Below are positions 33,466 through 42,061 of a stretch of 48,364 bases of DNA, one piece after another. The stretch covers positions 1 to 48,364 of the forward strand of contig JAFVTL010000114.1 in assembly GCA_017503235.1 (NCBI GenBank). Reading direction: 5' to 3'. The notes beneath the pieces are model-generated. The model did no database searches and was not told the origin of the DNA. It saw nothing but the letters and a program-made list of their open reading frames with translations. The translations under genes and the position numbers were made by a program. Source of the DNA: Bacteroidaceae bacterium. GTDB lineage: Bacteria > Bacteroidota > Bacteroidia > Bacteroidales > Bacteroidaceae. Within the stretch, counting starts at the first letter, position 1. Each line of letters starts with the position of its first letter.

Positions 33466-33490
33466 AAAAGCCGGGCAATACCCGGCTTTT
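33466..33490. terminator. Hairpin terminator between SUI1 gene and tsf
   Basis: Arms AAAAGCCGGG and CCCGGCTTTT with loop CAATA, A-run on one side and T-rich on the other; serves both convergent genes. Confidence 0.9.
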
Positions 33491-33509
33491 CCTTTATCTC
33501 ACACAACGA

Positions 33510-34502
33510 TTATTCAGCGCGCAAAGTGAAACGCTTGAAGTCAACGATCTTCAATTCAGCATCAGCTTCCTTCAACACTTCTCTTACTGTCTTCTTGCCA
33601 TCCAAGATGTCTTCTTGGTTCAACAGACATACTTCCTTCAAGAACTTAGCCAAACGACCCTTAGCGATGTTCTGAATCATTGGTTCAGGCAAGTTAGCAG
33701 CCTTCTGAGCAGATACGGTTGCAATGATTTCCTTAGCCTTCACAACATCTTCTTCAGTAATCCAGCCCTTAGCCTTGTTACTTTCCATGTGGTCTTCGCT
33801 ATCTACGTGAGCCGGGTTGATACCAGCCTTAGTCAAAGCAGCGTCAACAGCCTTCTGAACCAATTCAGCCTTAGTCTTTTCGATAGCAACGTTAATTTCT
33901 GTTTGCTTGATTTCTTCAGAAACGCCATCTTCGTCAACTGCAATCGGATTCATAGCAGCAATTTGCATAGCTACATTCTTAGCCAACTGAGCGTCTACTT
34001 CCTTGTTGAAAGCAGCGATTGTACAAAGGCCATTCTTGTTCTGGTGGTTATAAACAGAAGTAGCAGTACCTTCTACAAAGCAGTAGCCGTCCAATTCCAT
34101 TTTTTCACCAGTAATACCGCTACGGTCAGTTACAGCATCCTGTACAGTACCGTTACCCATAGGCAAAGCCTTTACTTCTTCCAAGTTCTGGCACTTGTTA
34201 GCAACAGCAGCATCCAAGATATCTTGAGTCAATTTCACGAAGTCAGCATTATTAGCCACGAAGTCAGTTTCACACTTCAAAGCAATGATAGCAGCGAATG
34301 TACCTGTAGTCTTTGCCAATACGCAACCTTCAGAAGCATCACGATCTGAGCGCTTAGCAGCAACTGCCTGACCCTTCTTGCGGATAATTTCCATTGCCTT
34401 GTCAATATCACCGTTTGCTTCATTCAAAGCATTCTTACAGTCCATCATACCAGCTCCAGTCATCTTACGAAGCTTGGTAATTTCAGCCATAGTTACAGCC
34501 AT
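33510..34502 (-). CDS. tsf: Elongation factor Ts
   Basis: A 330-residue nucleotide-exchange factor for EF-Tu. The N-terminal UBA-like domain reads ITKLRKMTGAGMMDCKNALN, and CETDFVANNADF is the TDFVA motif that inserts into EF-Tu. It is longer than E. coli EF-Ts (283) because of insertions in the core, as is usual in Bacteroidetes. Last gene of the rplM-rpsI-rpsB-tsf cluster, 129 bp after rpsB. An alternative ATG is four codons in. Confidence 0.96.
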   Translation of the reverse strand: MAVTMAEITKLRKMTGAGMMDCKNALNEANGDIDKAMEIIRKKGQAVAAKRSDRDASEGCVLAKTTGTFAAIIALKCETDFVANNADFVKLTQDILDAAVANKCQNLEEVKALPMGNGTVQDAVTDRSGITGEKMELDGYCFVEGTATSVYNHQNKNGLCTIAAFNKEVDAQLAKNVAMQIAAMNPIAVDEDGVSEEIKQTEINVAIEKTKAELVQKAVDAALTKAGINPAHVDSEDHMESNKAKGWITEEDVVKAKEIIATVSAQKAANLPEPMIQNIAKGRLAKFLKEVCLLNQEDILDGKKTVREVLKEADAELKIVDFKRFTLRAE

Positions 34503-34631
34503 AGTAATTCTTTATTTTAATGAGTTAATAATATACATGAAAACAAAATTGAGAATTGAGAACCGAAAACCAAGAATCAAGCATAAATGCCTTATCCTCA
34601 ATTTTCAATTTTCAATTCCCAATTGATTATA

Positions 34632-35465
34632 TTAAGCTTCTTCGTTGATGAATGCAGCAGCCTTAGATGCATTGATAGCATCTTCTTCTGCCTTTTCCAT
34701 GCGAGCCTTTGTTGTTCTCTTCTTGCCAGCAGCCTTTGGAGCATTTTCACCGGCAGCTTCCATGTCAACCTTTTCAGCCTTACGTTCTTCCAAGCCTTCA
34801 GCCATAGCACCACAACAAGCATCGAGAATTACTTCGATTGACTTAGTTGCATCGTCATTAGCTGGGATTACGAAATCAACGTTTGAAGGATCTGAGTTAG
34901 TATCAACGATAGCGAATACAGGGATACCCAAACGATTAGCTTCGCGGATAGCAATGTTTTCCTTCAATACGTCAACCACGAACAAAGCAGAAGGAAGACG
35001 AGTCAAGTCGGCGATTGAACCAAGGTTCTTTTCCAACTTAGCACGTTGACGTGAAATTTGAAGAATTTCTCTCTTAGAAAGATTTGAATAAGTACCATCG
35101 CTTGTCAACTTGTCGATAGTAGCCATCTTCTTTACAGCCTTACGGATAGTTGGGAAGTTGGTCAACATACCACCCGGCCAACGTTCGATAACATAAGGCA
35201 TATTTACAGATGCAGCTTTCTCAGCAACAACCTGCTTTGCTTGTTTCTTAGTAGCGACAAACAGGATCTTCTTTCCTGATTTTGCAATTTGCTTCAAAGC
35301 TTCAGCAGCTTCGTCAACTTTTGCAACTGTCTTGTGGAGGTCAATGATATGAATACCATTGCGTTCCATGAAAATGTAAGGAGCCATTGCAGGGTTCCAC
35401 TTTCTCTTAAGGTGTCCGAAGTGGCAACCGGCTTCCAATAAAGTATCAAAATTTGTTCTTGACAT
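34632..35465 (-). CDS. rpsB: 30S ribosomal protein S2
   Basis: A 277-residue S2: TNFDTLLEAGCHFGHLKRKW at the start, then FVATKKQAKQVVAEKA and RWPGGMLTNFPTIRKAVKKM. The last ~45 residues are a Lys/Ala/Glu-rich extension beyond the S2 fold (KRTTKARMEKAEEDAINASK), seen in other Bacteroides. It follows rpsI after a 134-bp gap holding a small hairpin. Confidence 0.97.
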   Translation of the reverse strand: MSRTNFDTLLEAGCHFGHLKRKWNPAMAPYIFMERNGIHIIDLHKTVAKVDEAAEALKQIAKSGKKILFVATKKQAKQVVAEKAASVNMPYVIERWPGGMLTNFPTIRKAVKKMATIDKLTSDGTYSNLSKREILQISRQRAKLEKNLGSIADLTRLPSALFVVDVLKENIAIREANRLGIPVFAIVDTNSDPSNVDFVIPANDDATKSIEVILDACCGAMAEGLEERKAEKVDMEAAGENAPKAAGKKRTTKARMEKAEEDAINASKAAAFINEEA

Positions 35466-35552
35466 TTCTTTTAATGTTTTAATCGTTTACTTTCTTTTTT
35501 GTTTTTTCTCAACCAACCATCGGGTAGTCTTTCATCAGAAAAAATCCCGGTA

Positions 35553-35567
35553 GTTTAGATACTAAAC
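35553..35567 (-). ncRNA. Small hairpin in the rpsI-rpsB gap
   Basis: GTTTAG-ATA-CTAAAC, a perfect 6-bp stem with a 3-nt loop, followed on the minus strand by TACCGGGATTTTTTC. It could be part of an S2-binding leader or an attenuator; no known leader model could be matched by eye. Confidence 0.35.
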
Positions 35568-35599
35568 GCTTCTTAACCAGTTCGACGTAAAACCGGATA

Positions 35600-35986
35600 T
35601 TAACGTTTACTGAACTGGAATCTACGACGTGCTTTCGGTTGACCTGGTTTCTTACGTTCAACAGAACGAGGATCACGAGTCATGAAGCCTTCTGCACGAA
35701 GAGCCTTCTTGTCATCAGCGTTGATCTTTACCAATGCGCGGGCAATAGCCAAACGCAAGGCTTGTGATTGGCCAGTAAAGCCACCACCACAAAGATTAAC
35801 CTTGATATCATATTTTTCAGCCACTTCCAATTTGTTCAGAGGCTGCTTCACTACATACTGAAGAATAGTTGATGGAAAGTACTCTGCAAGGTCTCTCTTG
35901 TTAATAGTAATCTTTCCTGTACCTTCGCTTACGAACACGCGAGCAATTGCGCGTTTACGTCTGCCTAATGCATTTACTACTTCCAT
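35600..35986 (-). CDS. rpsI: 30S ribosomal protein S9
   Basis: A 128-residue S9. ALGRRKRAIARVFVSEGTGK at the N terminus, GGGFTGQSQALRLAIARALV in the core and the C-terminal tail ARRRFQFSKR, whose final Arg reaches the P-site tRNA. Starts 6 bp after rplM. Confidence 0.97.
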   Translation of the reverse strand: MEVVNALGRRKRAIARVFVSEGTGKITINKRDLAEYFPSTILQYVVKQPLNKLEVAEKYDIKVNLCGGGFTGQSQALRLAIARALVKINADDKKALRAEGFMTRDPRSVERKKPGQPKARRRFQFSKR

Positions 35987-35992
35987 TACTAA

Positions 35993-36454
35993 TTATTTAA
36001 GTGTATTAATATCAATTGTTTTCGGACATTGTGCTTCGTGCTTGTGTTCGCTACCAGCGTATACATACAAATTCTTCAGAAGCTGAGCACCCAGACGATT
36101 CTTGGGGAGCATGCCCTTCACTACTTTCTTCAACAGTTTTTCTTCACCGTTTACTTTCTTCATCATTTCAGCCGGAGTTGTAGCTCTCTGACCACCAGGA
36201 TAACCTGTATAGTGCAGGTACACCTTGTCATTCCACTTGTTACCGGTAAAAACGATTTTGTCTGCGTTGATAACAATTACATTGTCACCGCAGTCTACAT
36301 GAGGAGTAAAACTTGGTTTATACTTACCTCTCAACAGTTTCGCAACTTTTGAACCGAATCGGCCTGCGACCTGATCAGTTGCATCAACGACAACCCATTC
36401 TTTCTGGGCAGTCACCTTGTTTGCAGAAATGGTCTTGTAACTTAAAGTATCCAC
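35993..36454 (-). CDS. rplM: 50S ribosomal protein L13
   Basis: A 153-residue L13 with WVVVDATDQVAGRFGSKVAK, FTPHVDCGDNVIVINADKI and MLPKNRLGAQLLKNLYVYAG. First gene of the cluster, with a complete -33/-7 promoter and a leader of about 120 nt, long enough for autoregulation. Confidence 0.97.
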   Translation of the reverse strand: MDTLSYKTISANKVTAQKEWVVVDATDQVAGRFGSKVAKLLRGKYKPSFTPHVDCGDNVIVINADKIVFTGNKWNDKVYLHYTGYPGGQRATTPAEMMKKVNGEEKLLKKVVKGMLPKNRLGAQLLKNLYVYAGSEHKHEAQCPKTIDINTLK

Positions 36455-36582
36455 TCTTAATTCTTTTTTTAATGTTACTACTAAAAAACAATTCTTCTTT
36501 CATACGCCAAGCATCCCCGGACAAAGGACATTTAACGTACTCAGAATTAAACTTTTATAAACTTTTGACAATAATCGGCTTG

Positions 36583-36613
36583 CAAAGGTACTGCTTTTCC
36601 TCAAACTGGCAAA
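36583..36613 (-). promoter_or_regulatory. rplM promoter
   Basis: Minus strand: -33 TTTG (36610-36613), 19-bp spacer, -7 TACCTTTG (36583-36590), then CAAG. Transcript start near 36576. Confidence 0.8.
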
Positions 36614-36685
36614 CATTTTCCTCGTTTTTTTCAAGTCCAAAAGGCCGTTTGAAGAAAAACTGCAATAATCACCAGACAAAAATCA

Positions 36686-36744
36686 CCTCTCTTGACTATC
36701 ATCTGTATACAAGCCTTTTACATACAGAATCAGGTCAAGGGAGG
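36686..36744 (-). terminator. Hairpin, probable terminator of the DUF4488 gene
   Basis: Arms CCTCTCTTGAC (36686-36696) and GTCAAGGGAGG (36734-36744) pair with one wobble; on the minus strand it is followed by TGATTTTTG. An inner pair TGTAT/ATACA closes the loop. The MITE-like element sits between it and the gene it would end. Confidence 0.6.
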
Positions 36745-36758
36745 CGAAACTATGTATT

Positions 36759-37136
36759 TAACGTGAATTCGATATAAGTTCAATCACAAAAAAAACTATT
36801 CAAAAACATCCTTCAAAAGTATCAGACGGCTATAACTTTCTGATTCACAATGCCAATTCCTGACTTTTTTGGCTGAATAATTGGTTTTGAAAAAATCAGG
36901 AAACGGCAAGTGGAAGGATAGGGAAGAGTTTTGATGGATATCTCTATGCTTTGCATCCAATAAAGCATAGCTTTCCGTTGTATAAAACATTGCTTTCTGA
37001 CTACCAACCTGATTTTTTTGAAAGATAAAAATCAGGGGAAAAAGTCAGGAATTAGATTTGATAATCAACGGATTGCATGCTCCTGATTTATTTGAAGGAT
37101 GTTTTTATAACTTGAGATTATATCGAACTCACGTTA
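36759..37136 (-). repeat. MITE-like element, copy B
   Basis: 378 bp with terminal inverted repeats: left TAACGTGAATTCGATATAAG, right (complement) TAACGTGAGTTCGATATAAT. The repeat continues inward past an AT-rich gap to AAAACATCCTTCAAAAGTAT against AAAACATCCTTCAAATAAAT, giving roughly 65 bp of paired ends. The same three internal hairpins as in copy A are present (CTGATTTTT/AAAAATCAG, CTATGCTTT/AAAGCATAG, CCTGA-T6/A6-GTCAGG). It ends 6 bp after the DUF4488 stop codon. No coding capacity for a transposase. Confidence 0.82.
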
Positions 37137-37142
37137 GTTATC

Positions 37143-37634
37143 TTATCTGACCAAATCCTTCGGATAAACCGCCGGCATCTTTACTTTCTTCCAAGTTTCG
37201 TAATACCAGGAATTGATTTCATGTCCTTCCTCATCGTTCTTTACGAAGAATTTCACAAGCATGACCTCACCGCCTTTCAATTCGTAAATCATCTCATTGG
37301 ATCCACCCGAGAGCTGCGGAAGATGCAAATTCCGTTCCGCATATTCCGTAAAGGCATTGGACGCCGTTTGCTTATAGGTGCCGGTACCAATGATAATGGC
37401 ACCACGGTTGGGCACTACCGTCATGTTCGTAAAACGCCCGTCGTTTGAAAGAATTTTAAAGGAGTTGCTCGGTTTCAATTCCCCTGGAATTTCCGGAGAA
37501 TTGGACACATAGAAACACATCTGCCAGATTCCGCACAAATCAGACGAGTTACCATTCGCAGTTTGAGCCATAGCTCTTCCTGTGCCTATCCACATCAGTA
37601 TAGACACCAGGATCAATAAATTACTCCGTTTCAT
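37143..37634 (-). CDS. DUF4488 family secreted protein
   Basis: A 163-residue exported protein: signal peptide MKRSNLLILVSILMWIGTGR through AMA, then a lipocalin-like beta-barrel pattern (LCGIWQMCFYVSNS, FKILSNDGRFTNMTVV, closing WYYETWKKVKMP) typical of DUF4488. Function unknown. The frame extends to 37724, but the -7 box at 37679-37686 excludes this. Its terminator appears displaced by the adjacent repeat. Confidence 0.78.
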   Translation of the reverse strand: MKRSNLLILVSILMWIGTGRAMAQTANGNSSDLCGIWQMCFYVSNSPEIPGELKPSNSFKILSNDGRFTNMTVVPNRGAIIIGTGTYKQTASNAFTEYAERNLHLPQLSGGSNEMIYELKGGEVMLVKFFVKNDEEGHEINSWYYETWKKVKMPAVYPKDLVR

Positions 37635-37678
37635 AGCTTGAAATATATTAAAATAACGAACTGTCGGATGTGGATACA

Positions 37679-37686
37679 CAAAGATA
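37679..37686 (-). promoter_or_regulatory. -7 promoter box for the DUF4488 gene
   Basis: Minus-strand TATCTTTG, full match, followed by TGTA. Leader about 40 nt. Confidence 0.62.
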
Positions 37687-37759
37687 GGAAAAGTTTTGGA
37701 ATTTTCACAATTCCCCACCATCAAATTTTGTCCATCAAACTAAAACGGAGGATAAAAAA

Positions 37760-37784
37760 GGAGAGGCTCCGTAAGAACCTCTCC
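37760..37784 (-). terminator. Hairpin after asnS
   Basis: GGAGAGG and CCTCTCC arms with an 11-nt loop, followed on the minus strand by an A/T-rich stretch with TTTTTTATCC; end of the purB-rluB-asnS transcript. Confidence 0.65.
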
Positions 37785-37793
37785 CCTTTATCT

Positions 37794-39197
37794 TTAGAAT
37801 TCTGCATTTCGTGGAGTACGCGGGAATGGAATCACATCTCGTATGTTCGCCATGCCAGTTACGAACAAAAGCAATCTTTCAAATCCCAAACCGAATCCGG
37901 CGTGAGGGCATGAACCGTACTTACGTGTATCCAAATACCACCACATATCCTTCATCGGGATATTCAATTCATTGATGCGGTTCATCAACTTGTCATAGTT
38001 TTCTTCACGAACACTACCACCAATGATTTCACCAATCTGAGGGAACAGCACATCAGTACCTTGTACAGTCTTGCCGTCAGCATTTTGCTTCATATAGAAC
38101 GCCTTGATCTCTGCTGGATAGTCGGTCATGATAACCGGCTTTTGGAAATGTTCTTCAACCAAATAGCGTTCATGTTCACTTGCCAAGTCACATCCCCAAT
38201 ATACCGGGAATTCAAACTTCTTACCCTTTGCAACAGCATCTTCCAGAATCTTGATACCTTCCGTATATGGCAGGCGAACGAATTCAGTGCTTACCACCTT
38301 TTGCAAACGTTCGATCAAGCCCTTATCAATCATCTTGTTCAAGAATTCAAGGTCGTCCTTGCAATTGTCAAGAGCCCATTGAACACAGAACTTAATGAAT
38401 TCTTCTTCCAAATCCATCAATTCAGTCAAATCAGCAAAAGCCACTTCCGGTTCCACCATCCAGAATTCAGCCAAGTGGCGTGGAGTATTGGAGTTTTCAG
38501 CACGGAAAGTAGGCCCAAATGTATAGATAGCACCCAAAGCTGTAGCTGCCAATTCACCTTCCAACTGACCGGATACCGTCAAACTGGCCTGTTTGCCGAA
38601 GAAGTCATCGTCGTATATGATAGAACCATTCTCACCCTTCTTCAAGTCATAGAGGTTCTTGGTCGTAACCTGGAACATCTGTCCGGCACCTTCGCAGTCA
38701 GAAGCTGTAATGATAGGAGTATGGAAATAGAAAAATCCCTTCTGATGGAAGAATTCATGAATGGCAATTGCCATGTTATGACGAATACGGAATACGGCGC
38801 CAAAGGTATTGGTACGCGGACGCAAGTGAGCGATTTCACGCAAGAATTCCATTGAACAGCCCTTCTTCTGAAGCGGATAGGTATTATCGCAAGCACCCAA
38901 CACTTCTATCTCGCGTGCCTGTATTTCAGCAGCCTGTCCCGAACCAATTGATTCAACCAATTCTCCGTTTACGCTAATACAAGCACCCGTAGTAACCTGC
39001 TTCAGCATCTCTTCATCAAAATTGGCCAAGTCAACCACAATTTGAACGTTATTGATGGTTGAGCCATCATTCAAGGCTATAAAACTCACCTGTTTGCTTC
39101 CACGACGAGTACGCACCCAACCTTTCACATTGACCATTGAGCCGAAATCGCGGCATTTCAATACGTCAACTATTTTTGTTCTACGAATCTTTTCCAT
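37794..39197 (-). CDS. asnS: Asparaginyl-tRNA synthetase
   Basis: A 467-residue class IIb synthetase. An N-terminal OB-fold anticodon-binding domain ([20 protein letters not shown]) is followed by the catalytic core: motif 2 [20 protein letters not shown], ending MVEPE, and motif 3 [15 protein letters not shown]. The AENS/HLAEF combination and length fit AsnRS over AspRS. Last gene of a purB-pseudouridine synthase-asnS group, 25 bp after its neighbour. Confidence 0.96.
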   Translation of the reverse strand: MEKIRRTKIVDVLKCRDFGSMVNVKGWVRTRRGSKQVSFIALNDGSTINNVQIVVDLANFDEEMLKQVTTGACISVNGELVESIGSGQAAEIQAREIEVLGACDNTYPLQKKGCSMEFLREIAHLRPRTNTFGAVFRIRHNMAIAIHEFFHQKGFFYFHTPIITASDCEGAGQMFQVTTKNLYDLKKGENGSIIYDDDFFGKQASLTVSGQLEGELAATALGAIYTFGPTFRAENSNTPRHLAEFWMVEPEVAFADLTELMDLEEEFIKFCVQWALDNCKDDLEFLNKMIDKGLIERLQKVVSTEFVRLPYTEGIKILEDAVAKGKKFEFPVYWGCDLASEHERYLVEEHFQKPVIMTDYPAEIKAFYMKQNADGKTVQGTDVLFPQIGEIIGGSVREENYDKLMNRINELNIPMKDMWWYLDTRKYGSCPHAGFGLGFERLLLFVTGMANIRDVIPFPRTPRNAEF

Positions 39198-39222
39198 ATA
39201 TTTTTTCTTCGTTATTCATTTA

Positions 39223-40560
39223 TTATTCAAAAGAACCCATACGAAGCATATTCACTTCCTGTTCTGTCAAGAAACGCCAGTCACCACGCTTCAATCCCTT
39301 TTTGGTCAGACCTGCAAAATATACACGGTCGAGCTTGATTACCTTATAGCCCAACGATTCGAATATGCGGCGTACAATTCGATTCTTACCAGAGTGAATT
39401 TCAATACCAACCTGCTTTTTGTCAGTTTCTGAAGCGTAACTGACAGCATCTGCACGAATTTCACCGTCTTCCAATGTTATACCGGCAGCAATCTGATCCA
39501 AATCGGCCTTAGTCACATTCTTGTCACAATATACATGATAGATTTTCTTCTTGAGGAACTTCGGGTGAGTCAATTTCGAAGCCAAGTCACCGTCGTTGGT
39601 CAGCAGAAGCACCCCTGTTGTGTTTCTGTCCAGGCGACCGACCGGATAGATGCGTTCCTTACAAGCGTCTTTCACACAATCCATTACAGTCTTACGCGCC
39701 TGTGGGTCGTCCGACGTTGTCACACAATCCTTGGGCTTGTTAAGCAACACATAGGTCTTGCGTTCAATGCTTACCGGCTGATCATGAAATTTCACCTCGT
39801 CTGTACGCTGAATCTTTGTACCCAATTCAGTTACAACAACTCCATTTACCGAAATGACGCCTGCTGTAATGAATTCATCAGCTTCACGACGTGAGCAGAT
39901 ACCGGCATTAGCCAGGAATTTGTTCAAACGAATCGGCTCGTTCGGATCGGTCAGGATGTCCTTGTATTCAATCTGCTTCTTCATGCTATACTTCGCATTC
40001 GGATTGTAGTCGTTTGTACGAGGACGGAAAGGACGATTTCCCTGACGAGGACGTTGAGGACGGTCGCCATAGCTATTTTGGTTGTAGTTGTTACGAGGGC
40101 GATAAGAACGCTGCTCGCCGTCTTCGTTATTGTTGTAGCGAGGACGATAAGGACGTTCACCGTAGCTGTTGCCTTGGTTGTAATTGGTACGGGGACGATA
40201 AGAACGTTGTTCACCGTCTTCGTTATTGTTGTAACGAGGACGATAAGGACGTTCACCATAGCTATTGCTTTGGTTGTAGTTGTTACGAGGACGATAAGAA
40301 CGTTGCTCGCCGTCTTCGTTATTGTTGTAGCGAGGACGATAAGGGCGGTCGCCGTAGCTATTGCCTTGGTTGTAATTGGTACGGGGACGATAAGAACGCT
40401 GCTCGCCATTTTCGCTGTTGAAACGAGGGCGGAATGAACGACGTTCGCCGTCATTGTTATATCGGTTGTAATTTACATTTTCTCTGTTGTAGCTTCTGTA
40501 ACCGTCGCGGTTTTCATTTACAGAGCCCAAGTTGTTTTCATTTTCTGTGCTCATATTCAT
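39223..40560 (-). CDS. RluB-family pseudouridine synthase with repeat-rich tail
   Basis: A 445-residue protein. Residues about 1-195 are low-complexity Arg/Asn/Tyr/Gly sequence with a 32-residue tandem repeat (GEQRSYRPRTNYNQ-NSYGER, then PYRPRYNNNED). The rest is a standard RsuA/RluB enzyme: S4 domain IRLNKFLANAGICSRREADE (about 210-229) and catalytic YPVGRLDRNTTGVLLLTNDG with the Asp of GRLD. It makes pseudouridine in 23S rRNA (inferred RluB type). The basic, disordered tail probably binds RNA. The alternative ATG two codons in also fits. Confidence 0.92.
   Translation of the reverse strand: MNMSTENENNLGSVNENRDGYRSYNRENVNYNRYNNDGERRSFRPRFNSENGEQRSYRPRTNYNQGNSYGDRPYRPRYNNNEDGEQRSYRPRNNYNQSNSYGERPYRPRYNNNEDGEQRSYRPRTNYNQGNSYGERPYRPRYNNNEDGEQRSYRPRNNYNQNSYGDRPQRPRQGNRPFRPRTNDYNPNAKYSMKKQIEYKDILTDPNEPIRLNKFLANAGICSRREADEFITAGVISVNGVVVTELGTKIQRTDEVKFHDQPVSIERKTYVLLNKPKDCVTTSDDPQARKTVMDCVKDACKERIYPVGRLDRNTTGVLLLTNDGDLASKLTHPKFLKKKIYHVYCDKNVTKADLDQIAAGITLEDGEIRADAVSYASETDKKQVGIEIHSGKNRIVRRIFESLGYKVIKLDRVYFAGLTKKGLKRGDWRFLTEQEVNMLRMGSFE
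40070..40440 (-). repeat. 96-bp tandem repeat within the pseudouridine synthase gene
   Basis: Three full and one partial copies of a 96-bp unit coding for 32 residues. Copies differ at a few codons (NQGNSYGDR, NQSNSYGER, NQGNSYGER, NQ-NSYGDR), with T/N alternation in PRTNYN/PRNNYN, so unit duplication of pairs is possible. Copy number may vary between strains. Confidence 0.85.
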
Positions 40561-40611
40561 TTGCTTTGTTTATTATTAATAACACCCCTCTCGGGTTTCT
40601 TGTTTATTCAA

Positions 40612-41958
40612 TTATACACCTGTATAGTTGTGCGGAGTAATGACACGCAATTCTTTTTTGATTTCTTCGCTCACTTCGAGGGTCTCAATGAAGTCCTTGA
40701 TGGAAGATTCAGTAATCGCATGGTTGGTACGAGTCAAAGCCTTCAAGGCTTCGTACGGATGCGGATAGGCTTCACGACGCAAGATGGTTTGGATAGCTTC
40801 TGCCACCACACTCCAGCAGCCGTCCAAATCTTCATAAATGGCCTTTTCGTTCAAAAGGAGCTTACGCAAGCCCTTCAACGAGCTTTGGATGGCGATGACA
40901 ACGTGACCGAATGGAGCTCCCACATTGCGCAGAACGGTTGAATCGGTCAAGTCACGTTGCAAACGAGACACCGGCAACTTGCTTGAAAGGTGTTCAAGAA
41001 TGGCATTGGCCACACCCAAGTTTCCTTCCGCATTTTCAAAGTCAATGGGGTTCACCTTGTGAGGCATCGCACTTGAGCCCACTTCACCGGCTTTGATTTT
41101 CTGCTTGAAGTATTCCATCGAAATGTATTGCCAGAAGTCGCGGTTCATGTCAATCATGATGGTATTGATGCGCTTCATTGCATCAAACACAGCGCCCAGA
41201 TTGTCATAATTTGAAATTTGGGTGGTATACTCTTCACGTTCCATTCCCAATTTCTCAGCAACGAACTTATCGCCGAAAGCCTTCCAGTCATATTCTGGAT
41301 AAGCCACATGATGAGCATTATAGTTACCCGTTGCACCACCGAACTTGGCAGTAATGGGACAAGCCTTCAACATGGACAACTGGCGGTTGAGACGGTAGAC
41401 AAACACCATGATTTCCTTACCCAAACGAGTCGGAGAAGCAGGCTGTCCGTGAGTCTTGGCCAGCATAGGGATGTTCATCCATTCATCTGCATAGTCCTTG
41501 AGTTGGGCAATCAGTTCTTCCATCAACGGATAGTACACCTGTTCCAGAGCTTCCTTCACAGAAAGGGGAATGGAGGTGTTGTTAATATCCTGAGAGGTCA
41601 GACCAAAGTGAATGAATTCCTTGTATTCTTCCAATCCTCCCAATTTGTCGAACTCTTCCTTAATGAAGTATTCAACAGCCTTTACATCATGATTGGTCAC
41701 ACTTTCAATGTCCTTGACACGTTGTGCATCGGCTTCGGTAAAGTTACGGTAAATGTCGCGCAACGAATCAAAGCGAGCTGAATCCAACGATGCCAATTGC
41801 GGCAAAGGCAATTCACACAAAGTGATGAAGTATTCTATTTCTACTTGCACGCGATACTTGATAAGTGCAAATTCTGAAAAATAAGAGGCCAAAGCTCCCG
41901 CTTTCCCTCTGTAACGGCCGTCAATCGGGGATATGGCCGTAAGCAAATCGAGCTCCAT
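40612..41958 (-). CDS. purB: Adenylosuccinate lyase
   Basis: A 448-residue fumarase-superfamily enzyme acting twice in purine synthesis (SAICAR and adenylosuccinate cleavage). N terminus DLLTAISPIDGRYRGK; the His segment TSQDINNTSI; and the signature SSAMPHKVNPIDFENAEGN. Its length and SPIDGRY start match the E. coli-type PurB. First gene of the purB-rluB-asnS group with a -7 box 36 bp upstream. Confidence 0.96.
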   Translation of the reverse strand: MELDLLTAISPIDGRYRGKAGALASYFSEFALIKYRVQVEIEYFITLCELPLPQLASLDSARFDSLRDIYRNFTEADAQRVKDIESVTNHDVKAVEYFIKEEFDKLGGLEEYKEFIHFGLTSQDINNTSIPLSVKEALEQVYYPLMEELIAQLKDYADEWMNIPMLAKTHGQPASPTRLGKEIMVFVYRLNRQLSMLKACPITAKFGGATGNYNAHHVAYPEYDWKAFGDKFVAEKLGMEREEYTTQISNYDNLGAVFDAMKRINTIMIDMNRDFWQYISMEYFKQKIKAGEVGSSAMPHKVNPIDFENAEGNLGVANAILEHLSSKLPVSRLQRDLTDSTVLRNVGAPFGHVVIAIQSSLKGLRKLLLNEKAIYEDLDGCWSVVAEAIQTILRREAYPHPYEALKALTRTNHAITESSIKDFIETLEVSEEIKKELRVITPHNYTGV

Positions 41959-41993
41959 AAACGTTTATTTCTATATAGATAATTATCGGAGCG

Positions 41994-42001
41994 CAAAAAT
42001 A
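41994..42001 (-). promoter_or_regulatory. -7 promoter box for purB
   Basis: Minus-strand TATTTTTG, full match to TAnnTTTG, followed by CGC. Confidence 0.6.
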
Positions 42002-42061
42002 ACTCTTTTTTCTTGATTACGACGAAGGAATAAAGTATAAAGTTTCCTAACGGAACGATTT

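Larger units (their letters stand above)
36455..37142. other. 688-bp gene-free region upstream of rplM
   Basis: It holds the ~120-nt rplM leader and promoter (36455-36613), a hairpin (36686-36744) and MITE-like copy B (36759-37136). Short reading frames at 36796-37007 lie inside the repeat and are not believed to be genes. Confidence 0.75.

Noticed and set aside
39981-40454. Repetitive frames on both strands over the 96-bp repeats
   Set aside because: They arise because the repeat unit length is a multiple of three and lacks stops in several frames; the RluB frame is the real one.
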